Below, piece by piece: positions 25,734 to 33,750 of a stretch of DNA of 64,000 nt. Both the position numbers and the translations under genes were made by a program. This DNA is from Bradyrhizobium erythrophlei (GTDB lineage: Bacteria > Pseudomonadota > Alphaproteobacteria > Rhizobiales > Xanthobacteraceae), in contig NZ_LT670817.1 in the NCBI RefSeq assembly GCF_900129425.1, positions 2,666,001-2,730,000 of the forward strand. The letters run 5' to 3'. The notes beneath the pieces are model-generated. The model saw only the letters and a program-made list of their open reading frames with translations, was not told the origin of the DNA and made no database searches. The stretch's first letter is position 1, and the number at the start of each line of letters is the position of its first letter.

Positions 25734-26279
25734 GTGCGCGAACGTGAAGACGAATGGACCGGTCTGATGCGGTCGGCCATGTCAGGCGACAGTGCGGCCT
25801 ATCATCGTCTGCTCAAAGCCGTCACGCCGGTGTTGAGGGCGGCGGCGCGCCGCGGCTTGGCGCGGGCAGGCCAACCGGTCGATCAATCCGAGGATATCGT
25901 GCAGGACATTTTGCTGGCGGTGCATCTGAAGCGGCATACTTGGGACGCCAACGCTCCGTTCGCGCCCTGGCTGTTTGCGATCGCCCGCAACAAGCTGATC
26001 GATGCGCTGCGCCGTCGCGGCCGGCGGATTTTCGTCAACATCGACGATTTCGCCGAGACGATCCCGAGCGAACCCGCAGCGGAGACCGCGCCTGCGAGCG
26101 AGGTCGCGGCCCAACTGCAATCCTTGCCGGCGCGCCAGCGTGATGTGCTGCAGTCGATCGCGGTCGACAGCGCCTCGATCAAGGAGACGGCGGCAAAATT
26201 CGCGATGAGCGAGGGCGCGGTGCGCGTGGCGCTGCATCGCGGGCTCGCCAACCTCACCGCCAAACTACGGGAACAGTGA
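25734..26279 (+). CDS. ECF sigma factor, SigF-like
   Basis: A sigma-70 family ECF factor of about 181 residues. Region 2 runs to SEDIVQDILLAVHLKRHTWD and FAPWLFAIARNKLIDALRRR; region 4 carries LPARQRDVLQSI and the helix-turn-helix ETAAKFAMSEGAVRVALHR. The GTG at 25734 is preferred: a GGGAG site lies 5 nt upstream, and a candidate promoter covers the TTG at 25698 that would otherwise be the start. The next gene is a DUF1109 anti-sigma factor, the arrangement known for SigF-NrsF of Caulobacter, which answers to metal or oxidative stress. Confidence 0.88.
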   Translation: MREREDEWTGLMRSAMSGDSAAYHRLLKAVTPVLRAAARRGLARAGQPVDQSEDIVQDILLAVHLKRHTWDANAPFAPWLFAIARNKLIDALRRRGRRIFVNIDDFAETIPSEPAAETAPASEVAAQLQSLPARQRDVLQSIAVDSASIKETAAKFAMSEGAVRVALHRGLANLTAKLREQ

Positions 26280-26281
26280 GA

Positions 26282-26920
26282 ATGGAGACCGATCAGCTCA
26301 TTCGAACGCTTGCCGCCGATAACGCGCATCGCGCACGGCCGGTCGGGTTCGTGCTGGCGCTCGCATTGCTCGCCGCGGCGCCGGTCTCGGTAGGAATATT
26401 CTTCGCGGGGCTGGGCGTCCGTCCCGACGTCATGACAGCGATGCATAATCCGTTTTTCGATCTGAAGTTTGCGGTGACCTTGGCGCTGGCGATCTCGGCG
26501 ATAGCCGTCAGCCTGCATTTGGCGCGGCCGGAGGCCTCGCTGCACGGCTGGGCGTGGCTGTTGTTGATCCCGGCCGGGATTCTCGCCGCCGGGATATCGG
26601 GCGAGATGATGATGCCGCAGCGGCTGCCGATGATGACACGGCTGGTCGGCAGCAACTCGCGGGTCTGCATGATGGCTATTCCGCTGATGTCGCTGCCGCT
26701 ATTGGCGGCAGCACTGTTCGGCTTGCGGCACGGCGCGCCGGCGCGGCCCGCGGTCGCCGGCGCGATCGCCGGACTGCTTTCGGCGGGGTTGGCGGCGACG
26801 CTGTACGCCTCGCACTGCACCGACGATTCGCCGCTGTTCGTCGCGACCTGGTACAGCATCGCCACCGCGGCCGTTGCCGCGATCGGCGCGCTGGCGGGAT
26901 CGAGGGTGCTACGGTTTTAG
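26282..26920 (+). CDS. DUF1109 (NrsF-type) membrane anti-sigma factor
   Basis: A 212-residue protein with about six membrane helices, matching DUF1109. NrsF of Caulobacter is the prototype, which holds SigF inactive through two cysteines. Here cysteines are visible at SNSRVCMMAIP and in ASHCTDDSPLFVATWY, the latter being the conserved family segment. The gene starts right at the sigma stop: a GTG at 26276 overlaps it, and an ATG follows at 26282. Release of the sigma factor by thiol chemistry or metals is inferred from family knowledge, not shown by the sequence. Confidence 0.85.
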   Translation: METDQLIRTLAADNAHRARPVGFVLALALLAAAPVSVGIFFAGLGVRPDVMTAMHNPFFDLKFAVTLALAISAIAVSLHLARPEASLHGWAWLLLIPAGILAAGISGEMMMPQRLPMMTRLVGSNSRVCMMAIPLMSLPLLAAALFGLRHGAPARPAVAGAIAGLLSAGLAATLYASHCTDDSPLFVATWYSIATAAVAAIGALAGSRVLRF

Positions 26921-26990
26921 CCGCCGGGGCCGCCCGTTGAGTGAACCGAACCTCGCCCTGCGGACCTTCGTCGCGCGCCGATGATCGCTA

Positions 26991-28436
26991 TCAGTAGCGC
27001 GCAACGACGGGATTGTTGATGTGATAGTTCAGACCGGTGCGGAAGATGTGTTCCTGCACCTGGGTCTCGAACTTCCAGTATTCCCCGGGAAGCGCATTGG
27101 AATCGGACGAACTGCCGAGGTCAACGTAGAGATATTCGGTCTTGGCGGTCCAGTTTTTGCCGAACAGGCCGAACAGCTCGAACGGGCTTTCGATGCCGGC
27201 GCCCGCGGTCCATCCGGTGCTGGTATGCGAGAATTCAACGTTGGTCGGATGTCCAAGCGCATAGACGACGTCCGTCTGCACTCCGCCATAGGCCAGACCG
27301 CCGGTGGCGTAGAACAGGGTTGATCCGACCGAATACCCGAGGCGTGCCCGCGTGGTGCCGAACCAGGGCAGCCGCTGATCGTACGTGACCGACTCGGTCG
27401 GCGCCGTAGAACAGATATACTGGCAGGCATGGTCCTTCTGCGTCGATCCCTGGATGTCGGTCTCGACGCCGAACACCCAATTTGCGGCCTGCCAGTTGTA
27501 GCCAATCTGGATGCCGCCGAGGTAGCCGGCGGGGCTGAGATTGAACACCTCGTCAAAAACCGGCGCTCCGCCGGCCGTCGCGGATACTGGGGCCGAACTC
27601 TTGTCGATGGCGGTTCCGAAGCCGCCATTTCCGCCGATATAAAGGCCTGTCCAGTTCGCCGTGGGCGCCGACGCGCCGTAGCTTCTGCCGCCAATGCGAT
27701 AGTTCAGCCCGGCGCGAAAGATATGTTCGCGAATATCGGAAGAGATGGACTGGCCGGGCAGAACGGTAAACGGCAACGCACCGGATTCAGTCCCGAGGTC
27801 GGCGTAAAGATATTCGAGCTTGCCGGTCCAGTTGCCGCCGAGCGCGGCTTCGACGCCGCCGCCGAGGGTCCAGCCGGTGCGGGTATCGCTGATGCCTGCG
27901 CTGGCTTGGCCTCCGGGCCCCGGAAGGGATTCGTTAATGGATGTCTTGACGCCGCCATAGGCGAAACCGCCGGTGACGTAGCCGAGCACGGGGCCGCTGG
28001 CGAGCCCGATGCGGCCGCGAACGGTGCCGAACCAGTCGAGTTTTTGGTCAAATCGCGCAAAGACGCCGGGACTGGTCGGCTGGCAATACAGCCCGCAGGT
28101 CCGGTTGTCCTCGATGCCTGAGCCTTGGAGATCGGCCTCGACGCCGAGCACCACATTGTTGAATTGCCAGTTGTAGCCGATCTGACCGCCGCCGACCGCT
28201 CCGGCAGCGCCGAACCGCGATCTTTCCGCGATGGCGATAGCGCCGTCCGGGACAATCAATTGGCTGAGACTGCGTCCGAGGCCGACGCCGGCGTTCGCAC
28301 CGAAGTAGAAGCCGGTCCAGTCGTAGACTTGGGCGGCCACCGGGGCCTTATAAAACGGCGCCTTGGCGGGCAGATCCGCCGCTTGCGCGCCGACAGCGCT
28401 CGCCAGCAATGCGGCGGAGACAACAATCCGTTTCAT
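26991..28436 (-). CDS. Outer-membrane protein with two tandem beta-barrel domains
   Basis: A 481-residue protein with a signal peptide (cleavage near QAA-DLP) and two copies of the Omp25/OmpA-like porin-family barrel. Copy 1 spans about residues 39-248 and copy 2 about 261-474. They share starts (DWTGFYFGANAG and NWTGLYIGGNGG), ends (EHIFRAGLNYRI and EHIFRTGLNYHI), and a CxxxC pair at 114-118 and 338-342. A single barrel of this family is about 200-280 residues, so this is a duplication fused in one chain. The C-terminal tyrosine fits Bam recognition. The role is unknown. Confidence 0.88.
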   Translation of the reverse strand: MKRIVVSAALLASAVGAQAADLPAKAPFYKAPVAAQVYDWTGFYFGANAGVGLGRSLSQLIVPDGAIAIAERSRFGAAGAVGGGQIGYNWQFNNVVLGVEADLQGSGIEDNRTCGLYCQPTSPGVFARFDQKLDWFGTVRGRIGLASGPVLGYVTGGFAYGGVKTSINESLPGPGGQASAGISDTRTGWTLGGGVEAALGGNWTGKLEYLYADLGTESGALPFTVLPGQSISSDIREHIFRAGLNYRIGGRSYGASAPTANWTGLYIGGNGGFGTAIDKSSAPVSATAGGAPVFDEVFNLSPAGYLGGIQIGYNWQAANWVFGVETDIQGSTQKDHACQYICSTAPTESVTYDQRLPWFGTTRARLGYSVGSTLFYATGGLAYGGVQTDVVYALGHPTNVEFSHTSTGWTAGAGIESPFELFGLFGKNWTAKTEYLYVDLGSSSDSNALPGEYWKFETQVQEHIFRTGLNYHINNPVVARY

Positions 28437-28625
28437 TCAATCACCCGTTTCATTCGACCGCACAACGCGATGCTTGAGCCCCTGACTAATCGGGACCCGC
28501 TTCGTCGTCTTGGACCGGGCGAGAATGATCTATGGTTGAACGGCACTCCTGGTTCGAATTGAACGGGTTGTGGCTTTCATGCGACAACTGTCCGCGGATT
28601 GTTATTGCAGGAAACAGGGGCGAGT

Positions 28626-29600
28626 TTGACCAATCGTGACGAAACGATAGCGCTGAGGCTTTCAAGTCGATCTTTTGAGGGACCTGACAGAGAGGAGGCG
28701 TTTTACGAATTGTATGGCAGGGAAATTCTGAAGTTGGATATCGAACCGCTGCAGGATGAGCCGATCGAAGTCGAAATCAGGTTGCGCGCGCTGCCCGGAC
28801 TGGCCATCGCCACCGCAACGGCGTCGCCCATTCTCTGTTCTCACACCACCATGATGATCGATAACGACGATCCCGTTATCGTCGTCAATCAAAGCGGCTC
28901 GGCGACCTACAAGCAGAACGGCCATGAAACGAGCTTAGGTCCCGGTGACGCCATTCTCACGACCAACGGCTTGGCCGGCACCGCGTTTGGCCACACCGCA
29001 AGGCGCATTATCAGTTGGCGCGTCAGTCGCGCGTTGATTGCACCCCTGGTTACAAATTTTGATGAGGCCATCGGCAGGCCGATCGACAAAGGCAACCCGG
29101 CACTTCCGTTTTTTTTGAGTTACCTCGACGTTTTGAACGACAGGCAACCGCTGGCCGATCCGGGGTTACGCCGGGCTACGGTGACGCATATGCTCGATCT
29201 CGGCGCGTTGATGCTGGGTGCGAGGGCGGACGCGGCGGAGGTCGCCAACAAGCGCGGCGTGCTGGCCGCGCGCATGCGGAGCATCAAGGCGCAAATCCTC
29301 TCCGAGATCGGCAACCCGTATTTGACCGCGGCCACCGTCGCCACCAAGCACGAAATCTCGACGTCCTACGTCCGCAAGCTCTTTGAAACCGAAGGAACGA
29401 GCTTTACCGAGTTCGTCCTCACTCATCGCCTTGCCGCAGCCTATCGAATGCTGACGGACCTGCGATTCATCGATCGTTCGATCAGCCGCATCGCGCATGA
29501 CGCAGGATTCAATGACATTTCCCACTTCAATCGAAGCTTCCGCCGCGTCTACGGGGCGTCGCCCACAGACGTGCAGCGAGAGGTGCCGCGTAGTCTTTAG
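28626..29600 (+). CDS. AraC-family transcriptional regulator
   Basis: A regulator of about 324 residues. The C-terminal ~110 residues hold two helix-turn-helix units: YLTAATVATKHEISTSYVRK, and RSISRIAHDAGFNDISHFNR, the AraC signature. The N-terminal ~200 residues are a cupin-like sensing domain of the AraC-binding-like type, with DDPVIVVNQSGSATYKQNG. The start is uncertain: TTG at 28626 follows GGGGCGAG, and an earlier TTG at 28599 is possible. It is divergent from the tandem-barrel gene, so that gene may be a target, which is an inference. Confidence 0.87.
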   Translation: MTNRDETIALRLSSRSFEGPDREEAFYELYGREILKLDIEPLQDEPIEVEIRLRALPGLAIATATASPILCSHTTMMIDNDDPVIVVNQSGSATYKQNGHETSLGPGDAILTTNGLAGTAFGHTARRIISWRVSRALIAPLVTNFDEAIGRPIDKGNPALPFFLSYLDVLNDRQPLADPGLRRATVTHMLDLGALMLGARADAAEVANKRGVLAARMRSIKAQILSEIGNPYLTAATVATKHEISTSYVRKLFETEGTSFTEFVLTHRLAAAYRMLTDLRFIDRSISRIAHDAGFNDISHFNRSFRRVYGASPTDVQREVPRSL

Positions 29601-29620
29601 CTTTCATCGGGGGCAGAAAT

Positions 29621-29645
29621 AAAACCCTCGGTTTCCGGAGGTTTT
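29621..29645. terminator. Bidirectional terminator between convergent genes
   Basis: AAAACC and GGTTTT arms with a GC-rich centre (CCTCGG...CCGGAG) form an imperfect hairpin, flanked by A and T runs on either side, between the convergent AraC and DUF2336 genes. Confidence 0.65.
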
Positions 29646-29675
29646 CGAGCAATCCGTCAGCGCGTATTCGCAATC

Positions 29676-30782
29676 TCACGCCGCCGGCGCCGCGATCTGC
29701 TGCATGCGATGGAAGCGCAGCACCTGCTGTGCGGTCGAGGGACGCAACCGTTCGTAGGTGTCCTTGCAGGCTTGAAGATCGGTCGGCTCCATGCGCGAGA
29801 GATCGTCGCGCATGTTGATGATCGCTTTGACCGTTGACCACGACATTCCCGAAACCTTCGCCAGGATCATTACGCCCTCGGCGCGGGTTTCCAGCATCAT
29901 ATTCTCTGCGACCGACAACGAGACCTTGGCGAGTGCTGCGATCGCTGCGTTGGCTTCGTCGAATTTGCCGGCCTCGGCAAATGCCGCTACCTGAAATTCG
30001 TCGAGCCGGCCGTCCTCGTATAACGACTTGACGAGCGCATGGGCGATCGCGGTTTCCCGGGTGATCGCCGAGGGCGCGGAACGCGCCAGCCACGTCGCCT
30101 CCCGCACCGCGGTCGGCACCTCGCCTGCCTGGTGCGGGTTGGCAGCCTGGAGTCGCTCCCGCACCGTCACTGAGGCCTTCGCGAGCAGTTTCAAATAGAG
30201 ATGCCGCGGAATCGTCGGACGCATAGCGACGCAGGTTGCGAGATTGTCGTCACCCTCGGCACGATCGATCAGCCGGGTGAATCCGCGTTCGGAGAATTCG
30301 GCGCCTGGATTGTTGACGGTGCTGTGGATCACTTCGTCATTGCCGCGCAACACCAGCACGTCGGTCACTGCCCCGCTCAGCACCCTGCGCGTCGAAATCG
30401 CCATCAAATGCGCCTGGCTCTTGTTGCGCGCAGTTTCGATCAATGCGTCGTCGTCAAGCCGCTCCGATCTGGAAAGCACCGGGGCTGCGACTTCTATGAG
30501 ATCGTCGAACGCCAGCGCGCGAATGGTGTGGGGCGGCGCGGTGTCGATCAGCGCGAGACGATTGGCGAGCAGTGCCTTGGCGGAGGTCTCGATGTGCTCC
30601 ATCAGGCACTGGAAGACGTCGTCGAACAATCCGATTTGTTGATCCGAATAATCCACCGCGCCATTGATGAAAAGATCGGTCACGCGGCGCAGGGTTTCGA
30701 CCCGGCGCGCGACGGTGCCGTGCGCGAGCGTGGTCTGCAACTCGTCGAGCAGACTTTCGGAAGGGGCGGATTTCGAACTCAT
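29676..30782 (-). CDS. DUF2336 domain protein
   Basis: A 368-residue, mostly helical cytoplasmic protein recognisable as DUF2336, a family common in Rhizobiales with no fixed function. Visible conserved parts are VTDLFINGAVDYSDQQIGLFD near residue 40, LSRSERLDDDALIETARNKS, and the C-terminal AEGVMILAKVSGMSWSTVKA. The segments look like stacked helical repeats. Start 30782 is preferred over an ATG at 30809, which lacks a ribosome site and family sequence. Its neighbour upstream on the same strand is a diguanylate cyclase, 76 bp away, which hints at a signalling role but does not prove it. Confidence 0.85.
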   Translation of the reverse strand: MSSKSAPSESLLDELQTTLAHGTVARRVETLRRVTDLFINGAVDYSDQQIGLFDDVFQCLMEHIETSAKALLANRLALIDTAPPHTIRALAFDDLIEVAAPVLSRSERLDDDALIETARNKSQAHLMAISTRRVLSGAVTDVLVLRGNDEVIHSTVNNPGAEFSERGFTRLIDRAEGDDNLATCVAMRPTIPRHLYLKLLAKASVTVRERLQAANPHQAGEVPTAVREATWLARSAPSAITRETAIAHALVKSLYEDGRLDEFQVAAFAEAGKFDEANAAIAALAKVSLSVAENMMLETRAEGVMILAKVSGMSWSTVKAIINMRDDLSRMEPTDLQACKDTYERLRPSTAQQVLRFHRMQQIAAPAA

Positions 30783-30857
30783 GACTCTGATCCTGGAGCG
30801 TTCGGGCATTATAGGCTGGAGACGGTTTCTCCGTCCTCGGTAACGAAAGTGTTCGGT

Positions 30858-32003
30858 TCAGGCACTGGCGATGCGGTTGCGTCCCCGTGCCTTGGCCGCG
30901 TAGAGCGCGCTGTCGGCGCGCGCGAGAAATGTGTCCGGGGTTTCATCCGGTTGGAGCGTCGCGACGCCGGCGGAAATCGTCACTCGCATGCCGGGCGAGA
31001 ACGCGCTCCAGTCGAGTTCGGCGATGATCGCCCGCAGCCGGTCGAGGATGCGCGCGCCGGTGTCATCGGGCGCATCCGGAAGTATCAGCAGAAATTCCTC
31101 GCCGCCGTAACGCCCGAACCGGTCGATGTTGCGGATATTGGCGAACACGGTAATGGCGAACGTTCGGAGCACTTCGTCGCCGGTCGGATGGCCGTAGGCA
31201 TCATTGATGCGTTTGAACCAGTCGAGATCGATCAGGGCGATCGAGCAGGGGCTGCTGGTGCGACGGGCTCTCCTGATCTCGTCATCCAGCATCCGCATAA
31301 TGCAGCGGCGGTTGAAGGAACCGGTCAGTTCGTCGAGTTCGGCGAGTTCTTCGATGCGCCTGTAGGCTTCACCAAGCTCGACCCCGCGTCTGTATAATTT
31401 CTTCCGCAATGAGTCGCCGTAAAGCCCGACGAATGCGCATTGCCCGATCGTGAGAACGAAACACAACGCTGCCGCCAGGCGTTCCGTGGCCGTAGCGACC
31501 GGCAGCCCAATGGGAATCCGGGTAAGCAGGAAAATCGGCGCCACGCCCGCGGCCGTGAGAGTCCATGCGATGGTAGCCTGACGCGTGGTCATCCGGAGCG
31601 CTGCCACTCCGAAAATAAGAAACAGGACGTTTAGGAAGGCGTAGCCAATCTCGGGCGCAGCCAGCAGAAATCCGAGTTGCACCATGACATGGGCGGCGAC
31701 CTGAAATACCGTGAGGTAGTGATCTTCGAAACGATCGTTGATGTGGGTTTCGGACAGGACGGCGAAAAGCCCGATCAGGCTAACGCCGGCAACAAAAAAA
31801 GCCGATGGGATCAGGATCGTGATCGCCCCGGCATAGGCGTAAATCAGCAGGACTGCCGCGCCGAGCCCGTAACTTACGATCTGGACTCCATACGTATGTC
31901 GGCGATGCGCGACGCGACGCGACATGTCCAACGGCATTCCATTGGCGAGCGCGACCTTGCCGTCAGAGCCCTGACCTTCAAGTAGTGAAGCCGCGCCGAT
32001 CAT
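30858..32003 (-). CDS. Membrane-bound diguanylate cyclase (GGDEF)
   Basis: A 381-residue protein with about six N-terminal membrane helices (residues about 40-200) and a C-terminal GGDEF domain that makes cyclic-di-GMP. The active site reads RYGGEEF, a functional GGDEF variant, and the inhibitory I-site RNID lies five residues before it. DLDWFKRINDAYGHPTGDEV and the end ADSALYAAKARGRN complete the domain. The sensed signal is unknown; the membrane part is a generic MASE-like region. The start at 32003 gives a short hydrophilic leader. Confidence 0.93.
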   Translation of the reverse strand: MIGAASLLEGQGSDGKVALANGMPLDMSRRVAHRRHTYGVQIVSYGLGAAVLLIYAYAGAITILIPSAFFVAGVSLIGLFAVLSETHINDRFEDHYLTVFQVAAHVMVQLGFLLAAPEIGYAFLNVLFLIFGVAALRMTTRQATIAWTLTAAGVAPIFLLTRIPIGLPVATATERLAAALCFVLTIGQCAFVGLYGDSLRKKLYRRGVELGEAYRRIEELAELDELTGSFNRRCIMRMLDDEIRRARRTSSPCSIALIDLDWFKRINDAYGHPTGDEVLRTFAITVFANIRNIDRFGRYGGEEFLLILPDAPDDTGARILDRLRAIIAELDWSAFSPGMRVTISAGVATLQPDETPDTFLARADSALYAAKARGRNRIASA

Positions 32004-32442
32004 GTTCCGCCGTGCTGGAATGCATCTGGCGGAACTTTAGCGAGAAAAGCCTTTAGGTTTGGTATCTTTTGCGGTCGATTTTCAGCCCGACAAGTCGCCA
32101 TTGCCGTTGTTTTCGCAGCGGAAATTAGCCGGAACCGGGCTGGGTGATGCAATGCCGCATTTGCCGGCGGCAGCAGCGCGGATGGCCACGCGAGTTGCTG
32201 TTTTGTGAACCAAGCCTTGATAAGGTTGCCAGCCGGCATCGCCGGGCATAATGAAAGTATTTCCGTATTATGGTACCAATTTCTCGGTCGCGTCCGCTCC
32301 CGGCTGTTCGAAGGCTGCTAAAAGTCCACGTTTTGTGCGCTACGTCACAGATGCGGGCGGGCTATTGCGATAATCTTAAGAATCTTGCCTTTGCAATCGA
32401 ACCACCCGCCCACCAAACCCGACCAACCCTGCGAGACGGCCA

Positions 32443-33012
32443 TTGAGTGCGACACAGGCGGCTTCGGACGACGTCCTGATCGCTCGGATCGCTCAAGGCG
32501 ACCGCCTCGCCATGCAGGTGCTGTACGGACGGCACCATGTCAGGGTGTTTCGCTTCGGGCTTCGGCTCGTGCGGGACGAACAGGTCGCGGAGGACCTCAT
32601 CAGCGAGGTTTTTCTCGATGTGTGGCGCCAGGCTGGCAAGTTCGAAGGTCGATCCGCCGTTTCCACCTGGCTGCTGGCGATCACGCGATTCAAGGCGTTG
32701 TCCGCGCTGCGCCGCAGGAAGGACGTTGAACTTGACGATGAGGCCGCCAATGCGATCGAGGATGGCTCCGACGATCCCGAAGTGGCGGTGCAGAAGAAGG
32801 ATACCAGTCAAGCGTTGCGCAAGTGCCTGACCGCACTTTCGCCGGAGCATCGGGAGATCGTCGATCTCGTCTACTACCACGAGAAGTCCGTGGAAGAGGT
32901 GGCTGAAATCGTCGGCATACCCGAAAACACCGTGAAGACGCGCTTGTTTTACGCGCGCAAGAAATTGGCCGAACTGCTGAGGGCAGCCGGCGTAGAGCGA
33001 GGCTGGCCATGA
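32443..33012 (+). CDS. ECF sigma factor, first gene of a subtilase operon
   Basis: A 189-residue sigma-70 family ECF factor. Region 2: AMQVLYGRHHVRVFRFGLRL and EDLISEVFLDVWRQAGKFEG; region 4: LSPEHREIVDLVYYHEKSVE and GIPENTVKTRLFYARKKL. The start is a TTG at 32443. Its stop overlaps the ATG of the next gene (ATGA), an anti-sigma factor, so the pair is translationally coupled. The 439 bp before it contain no recognised promoter or operator. Its regulon is unknown, but the operon also encodes a secreted protease. Confidence 0.9.
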   Translation: MSATQAASDDVLIARIAQGDRLAMQVLYGRHHVRVFRFGLRLVRDEQVAEDLISEVFLDVWRQAGKFEGRSAVSTWLLAITRFKALSALRRRKDVELDDEAANAIEDGSDDPEVAVQKKDTSQALRKCLTALSPEHREIVDLVYYHEKSVEEVAEIVGIPENTVKTRLFYARKKLAELLRAAGVERGWP

Positions 33013-33707
33013 TGGCGACGCGCAAAAAAATGCTGGAGCAAGAGCCCGGTGAAATGGAAATGCTGCTGCCGTGGCATGCGGCCGGCACGCTGAATGCGCG
33101 CGATGCCCGCCGCGTCGACGAAGCGCTCGCCCGCGATCCCGAGCTTGCCAGGCAGTACACCGCGATCCGCGAAGAGTATGCCGAGACCATCGGTCTCAAC
33201 GAAAGCCTCGGTGCGCCGTCCGTGCGCGCGATGCAAAAGCTGTTCGCGGCGATCGACGCAGAGCCGGCGGGCAAACCATCGGCGTCGCTGAGGTTCTCCG
33301 CGCGGATCGCGGAGTTTTTCGCAAGGCTCTCGCCGCGGACGCTGGCTTGGTCGGCGAGCCTGGGCGCGCTGGTGCTATTGTTGCAGGCCGGCGTGATCGG
33401 CGCTGAGCTGATGAAGAACGAGGCCGCCACCTACCAAACGGCGTCGCTGAGCACGAATGAACCCATCACCCGCGCCTTGGGGCCGGAAGCGCCGCCGCGC
33501 GCGCTGGTGCGGTTTGCACCCGAGGCGCGCGTCGCCGATATCACGGCACTGCTCGACAGCTATCAGGCCTCGATCGTCGACGGCGCCAAGGGTGGCCTGT
33601 TTCGGCTGCAATTCGGCAACAAGCCGATGGCGAAGGATGAAATTGCCGCTCTGATGAGCAAGCTGCAAAGCGAGAAGATTGTCAGTCTCGCGGTGGCGAC
33701 GCCTTAA
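33009..33707 (+). CDS. Membrane anti-sigma factor with a propeptide-like periplasmic domain
   Basis: A 232-residue protein. The cytoplasmic part (1-105) begins with EMLLPWHAAGTLNARDARRV, the zinc-finger-like anti-sigma pattern without its cysteines. One membrane helix at about 110-132 (TLAWSASLGALVLLLQAGVI) leads to a periplasmic part. Residues 164-230 look like a small alpha/beta domain (RALVRFAPEARVADITALL, then GGLFRLQF) with the strand-helix-strand order of subtilase propeptides (I9/fervidolysin type). It overlaps the sigma gene by 4 bases and is followed by a subtilase. The resemblance is by eye and needs structural proof. Confidence 0.83.
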   Translation: MMATRKKMLEQEPGEMEMLLPWHAAGTLNARDARRVDEALARDPELARQYTAIREEYAETIGLNESLGAPSVRAMQKLFAAIDAEPAGKPSASLRFSARIAEFFARLSPRTLAWSASLGALVLLLQAGVIGAELMKNEAATYQTASLSTNEPITRALGPEAPPRALVRFAPEARVADITALLDSYQASIVDGAKGGLFRLQFGNKPMAKDEIAALMSKLQSEKIVSLAVATP

Positions 33708-33750
33708 GCCGTGTAAGGCTTCCCAACATACCGCATCAACCCGAGGTCTC

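Noticed and set aside
32004..32442. Possible gene or riboswitch in the 439-bp gap before the ECF operon
   Set aside because: No frame with family sequence, no clear aptamer-like fold and no recognised promoter pair were seen.
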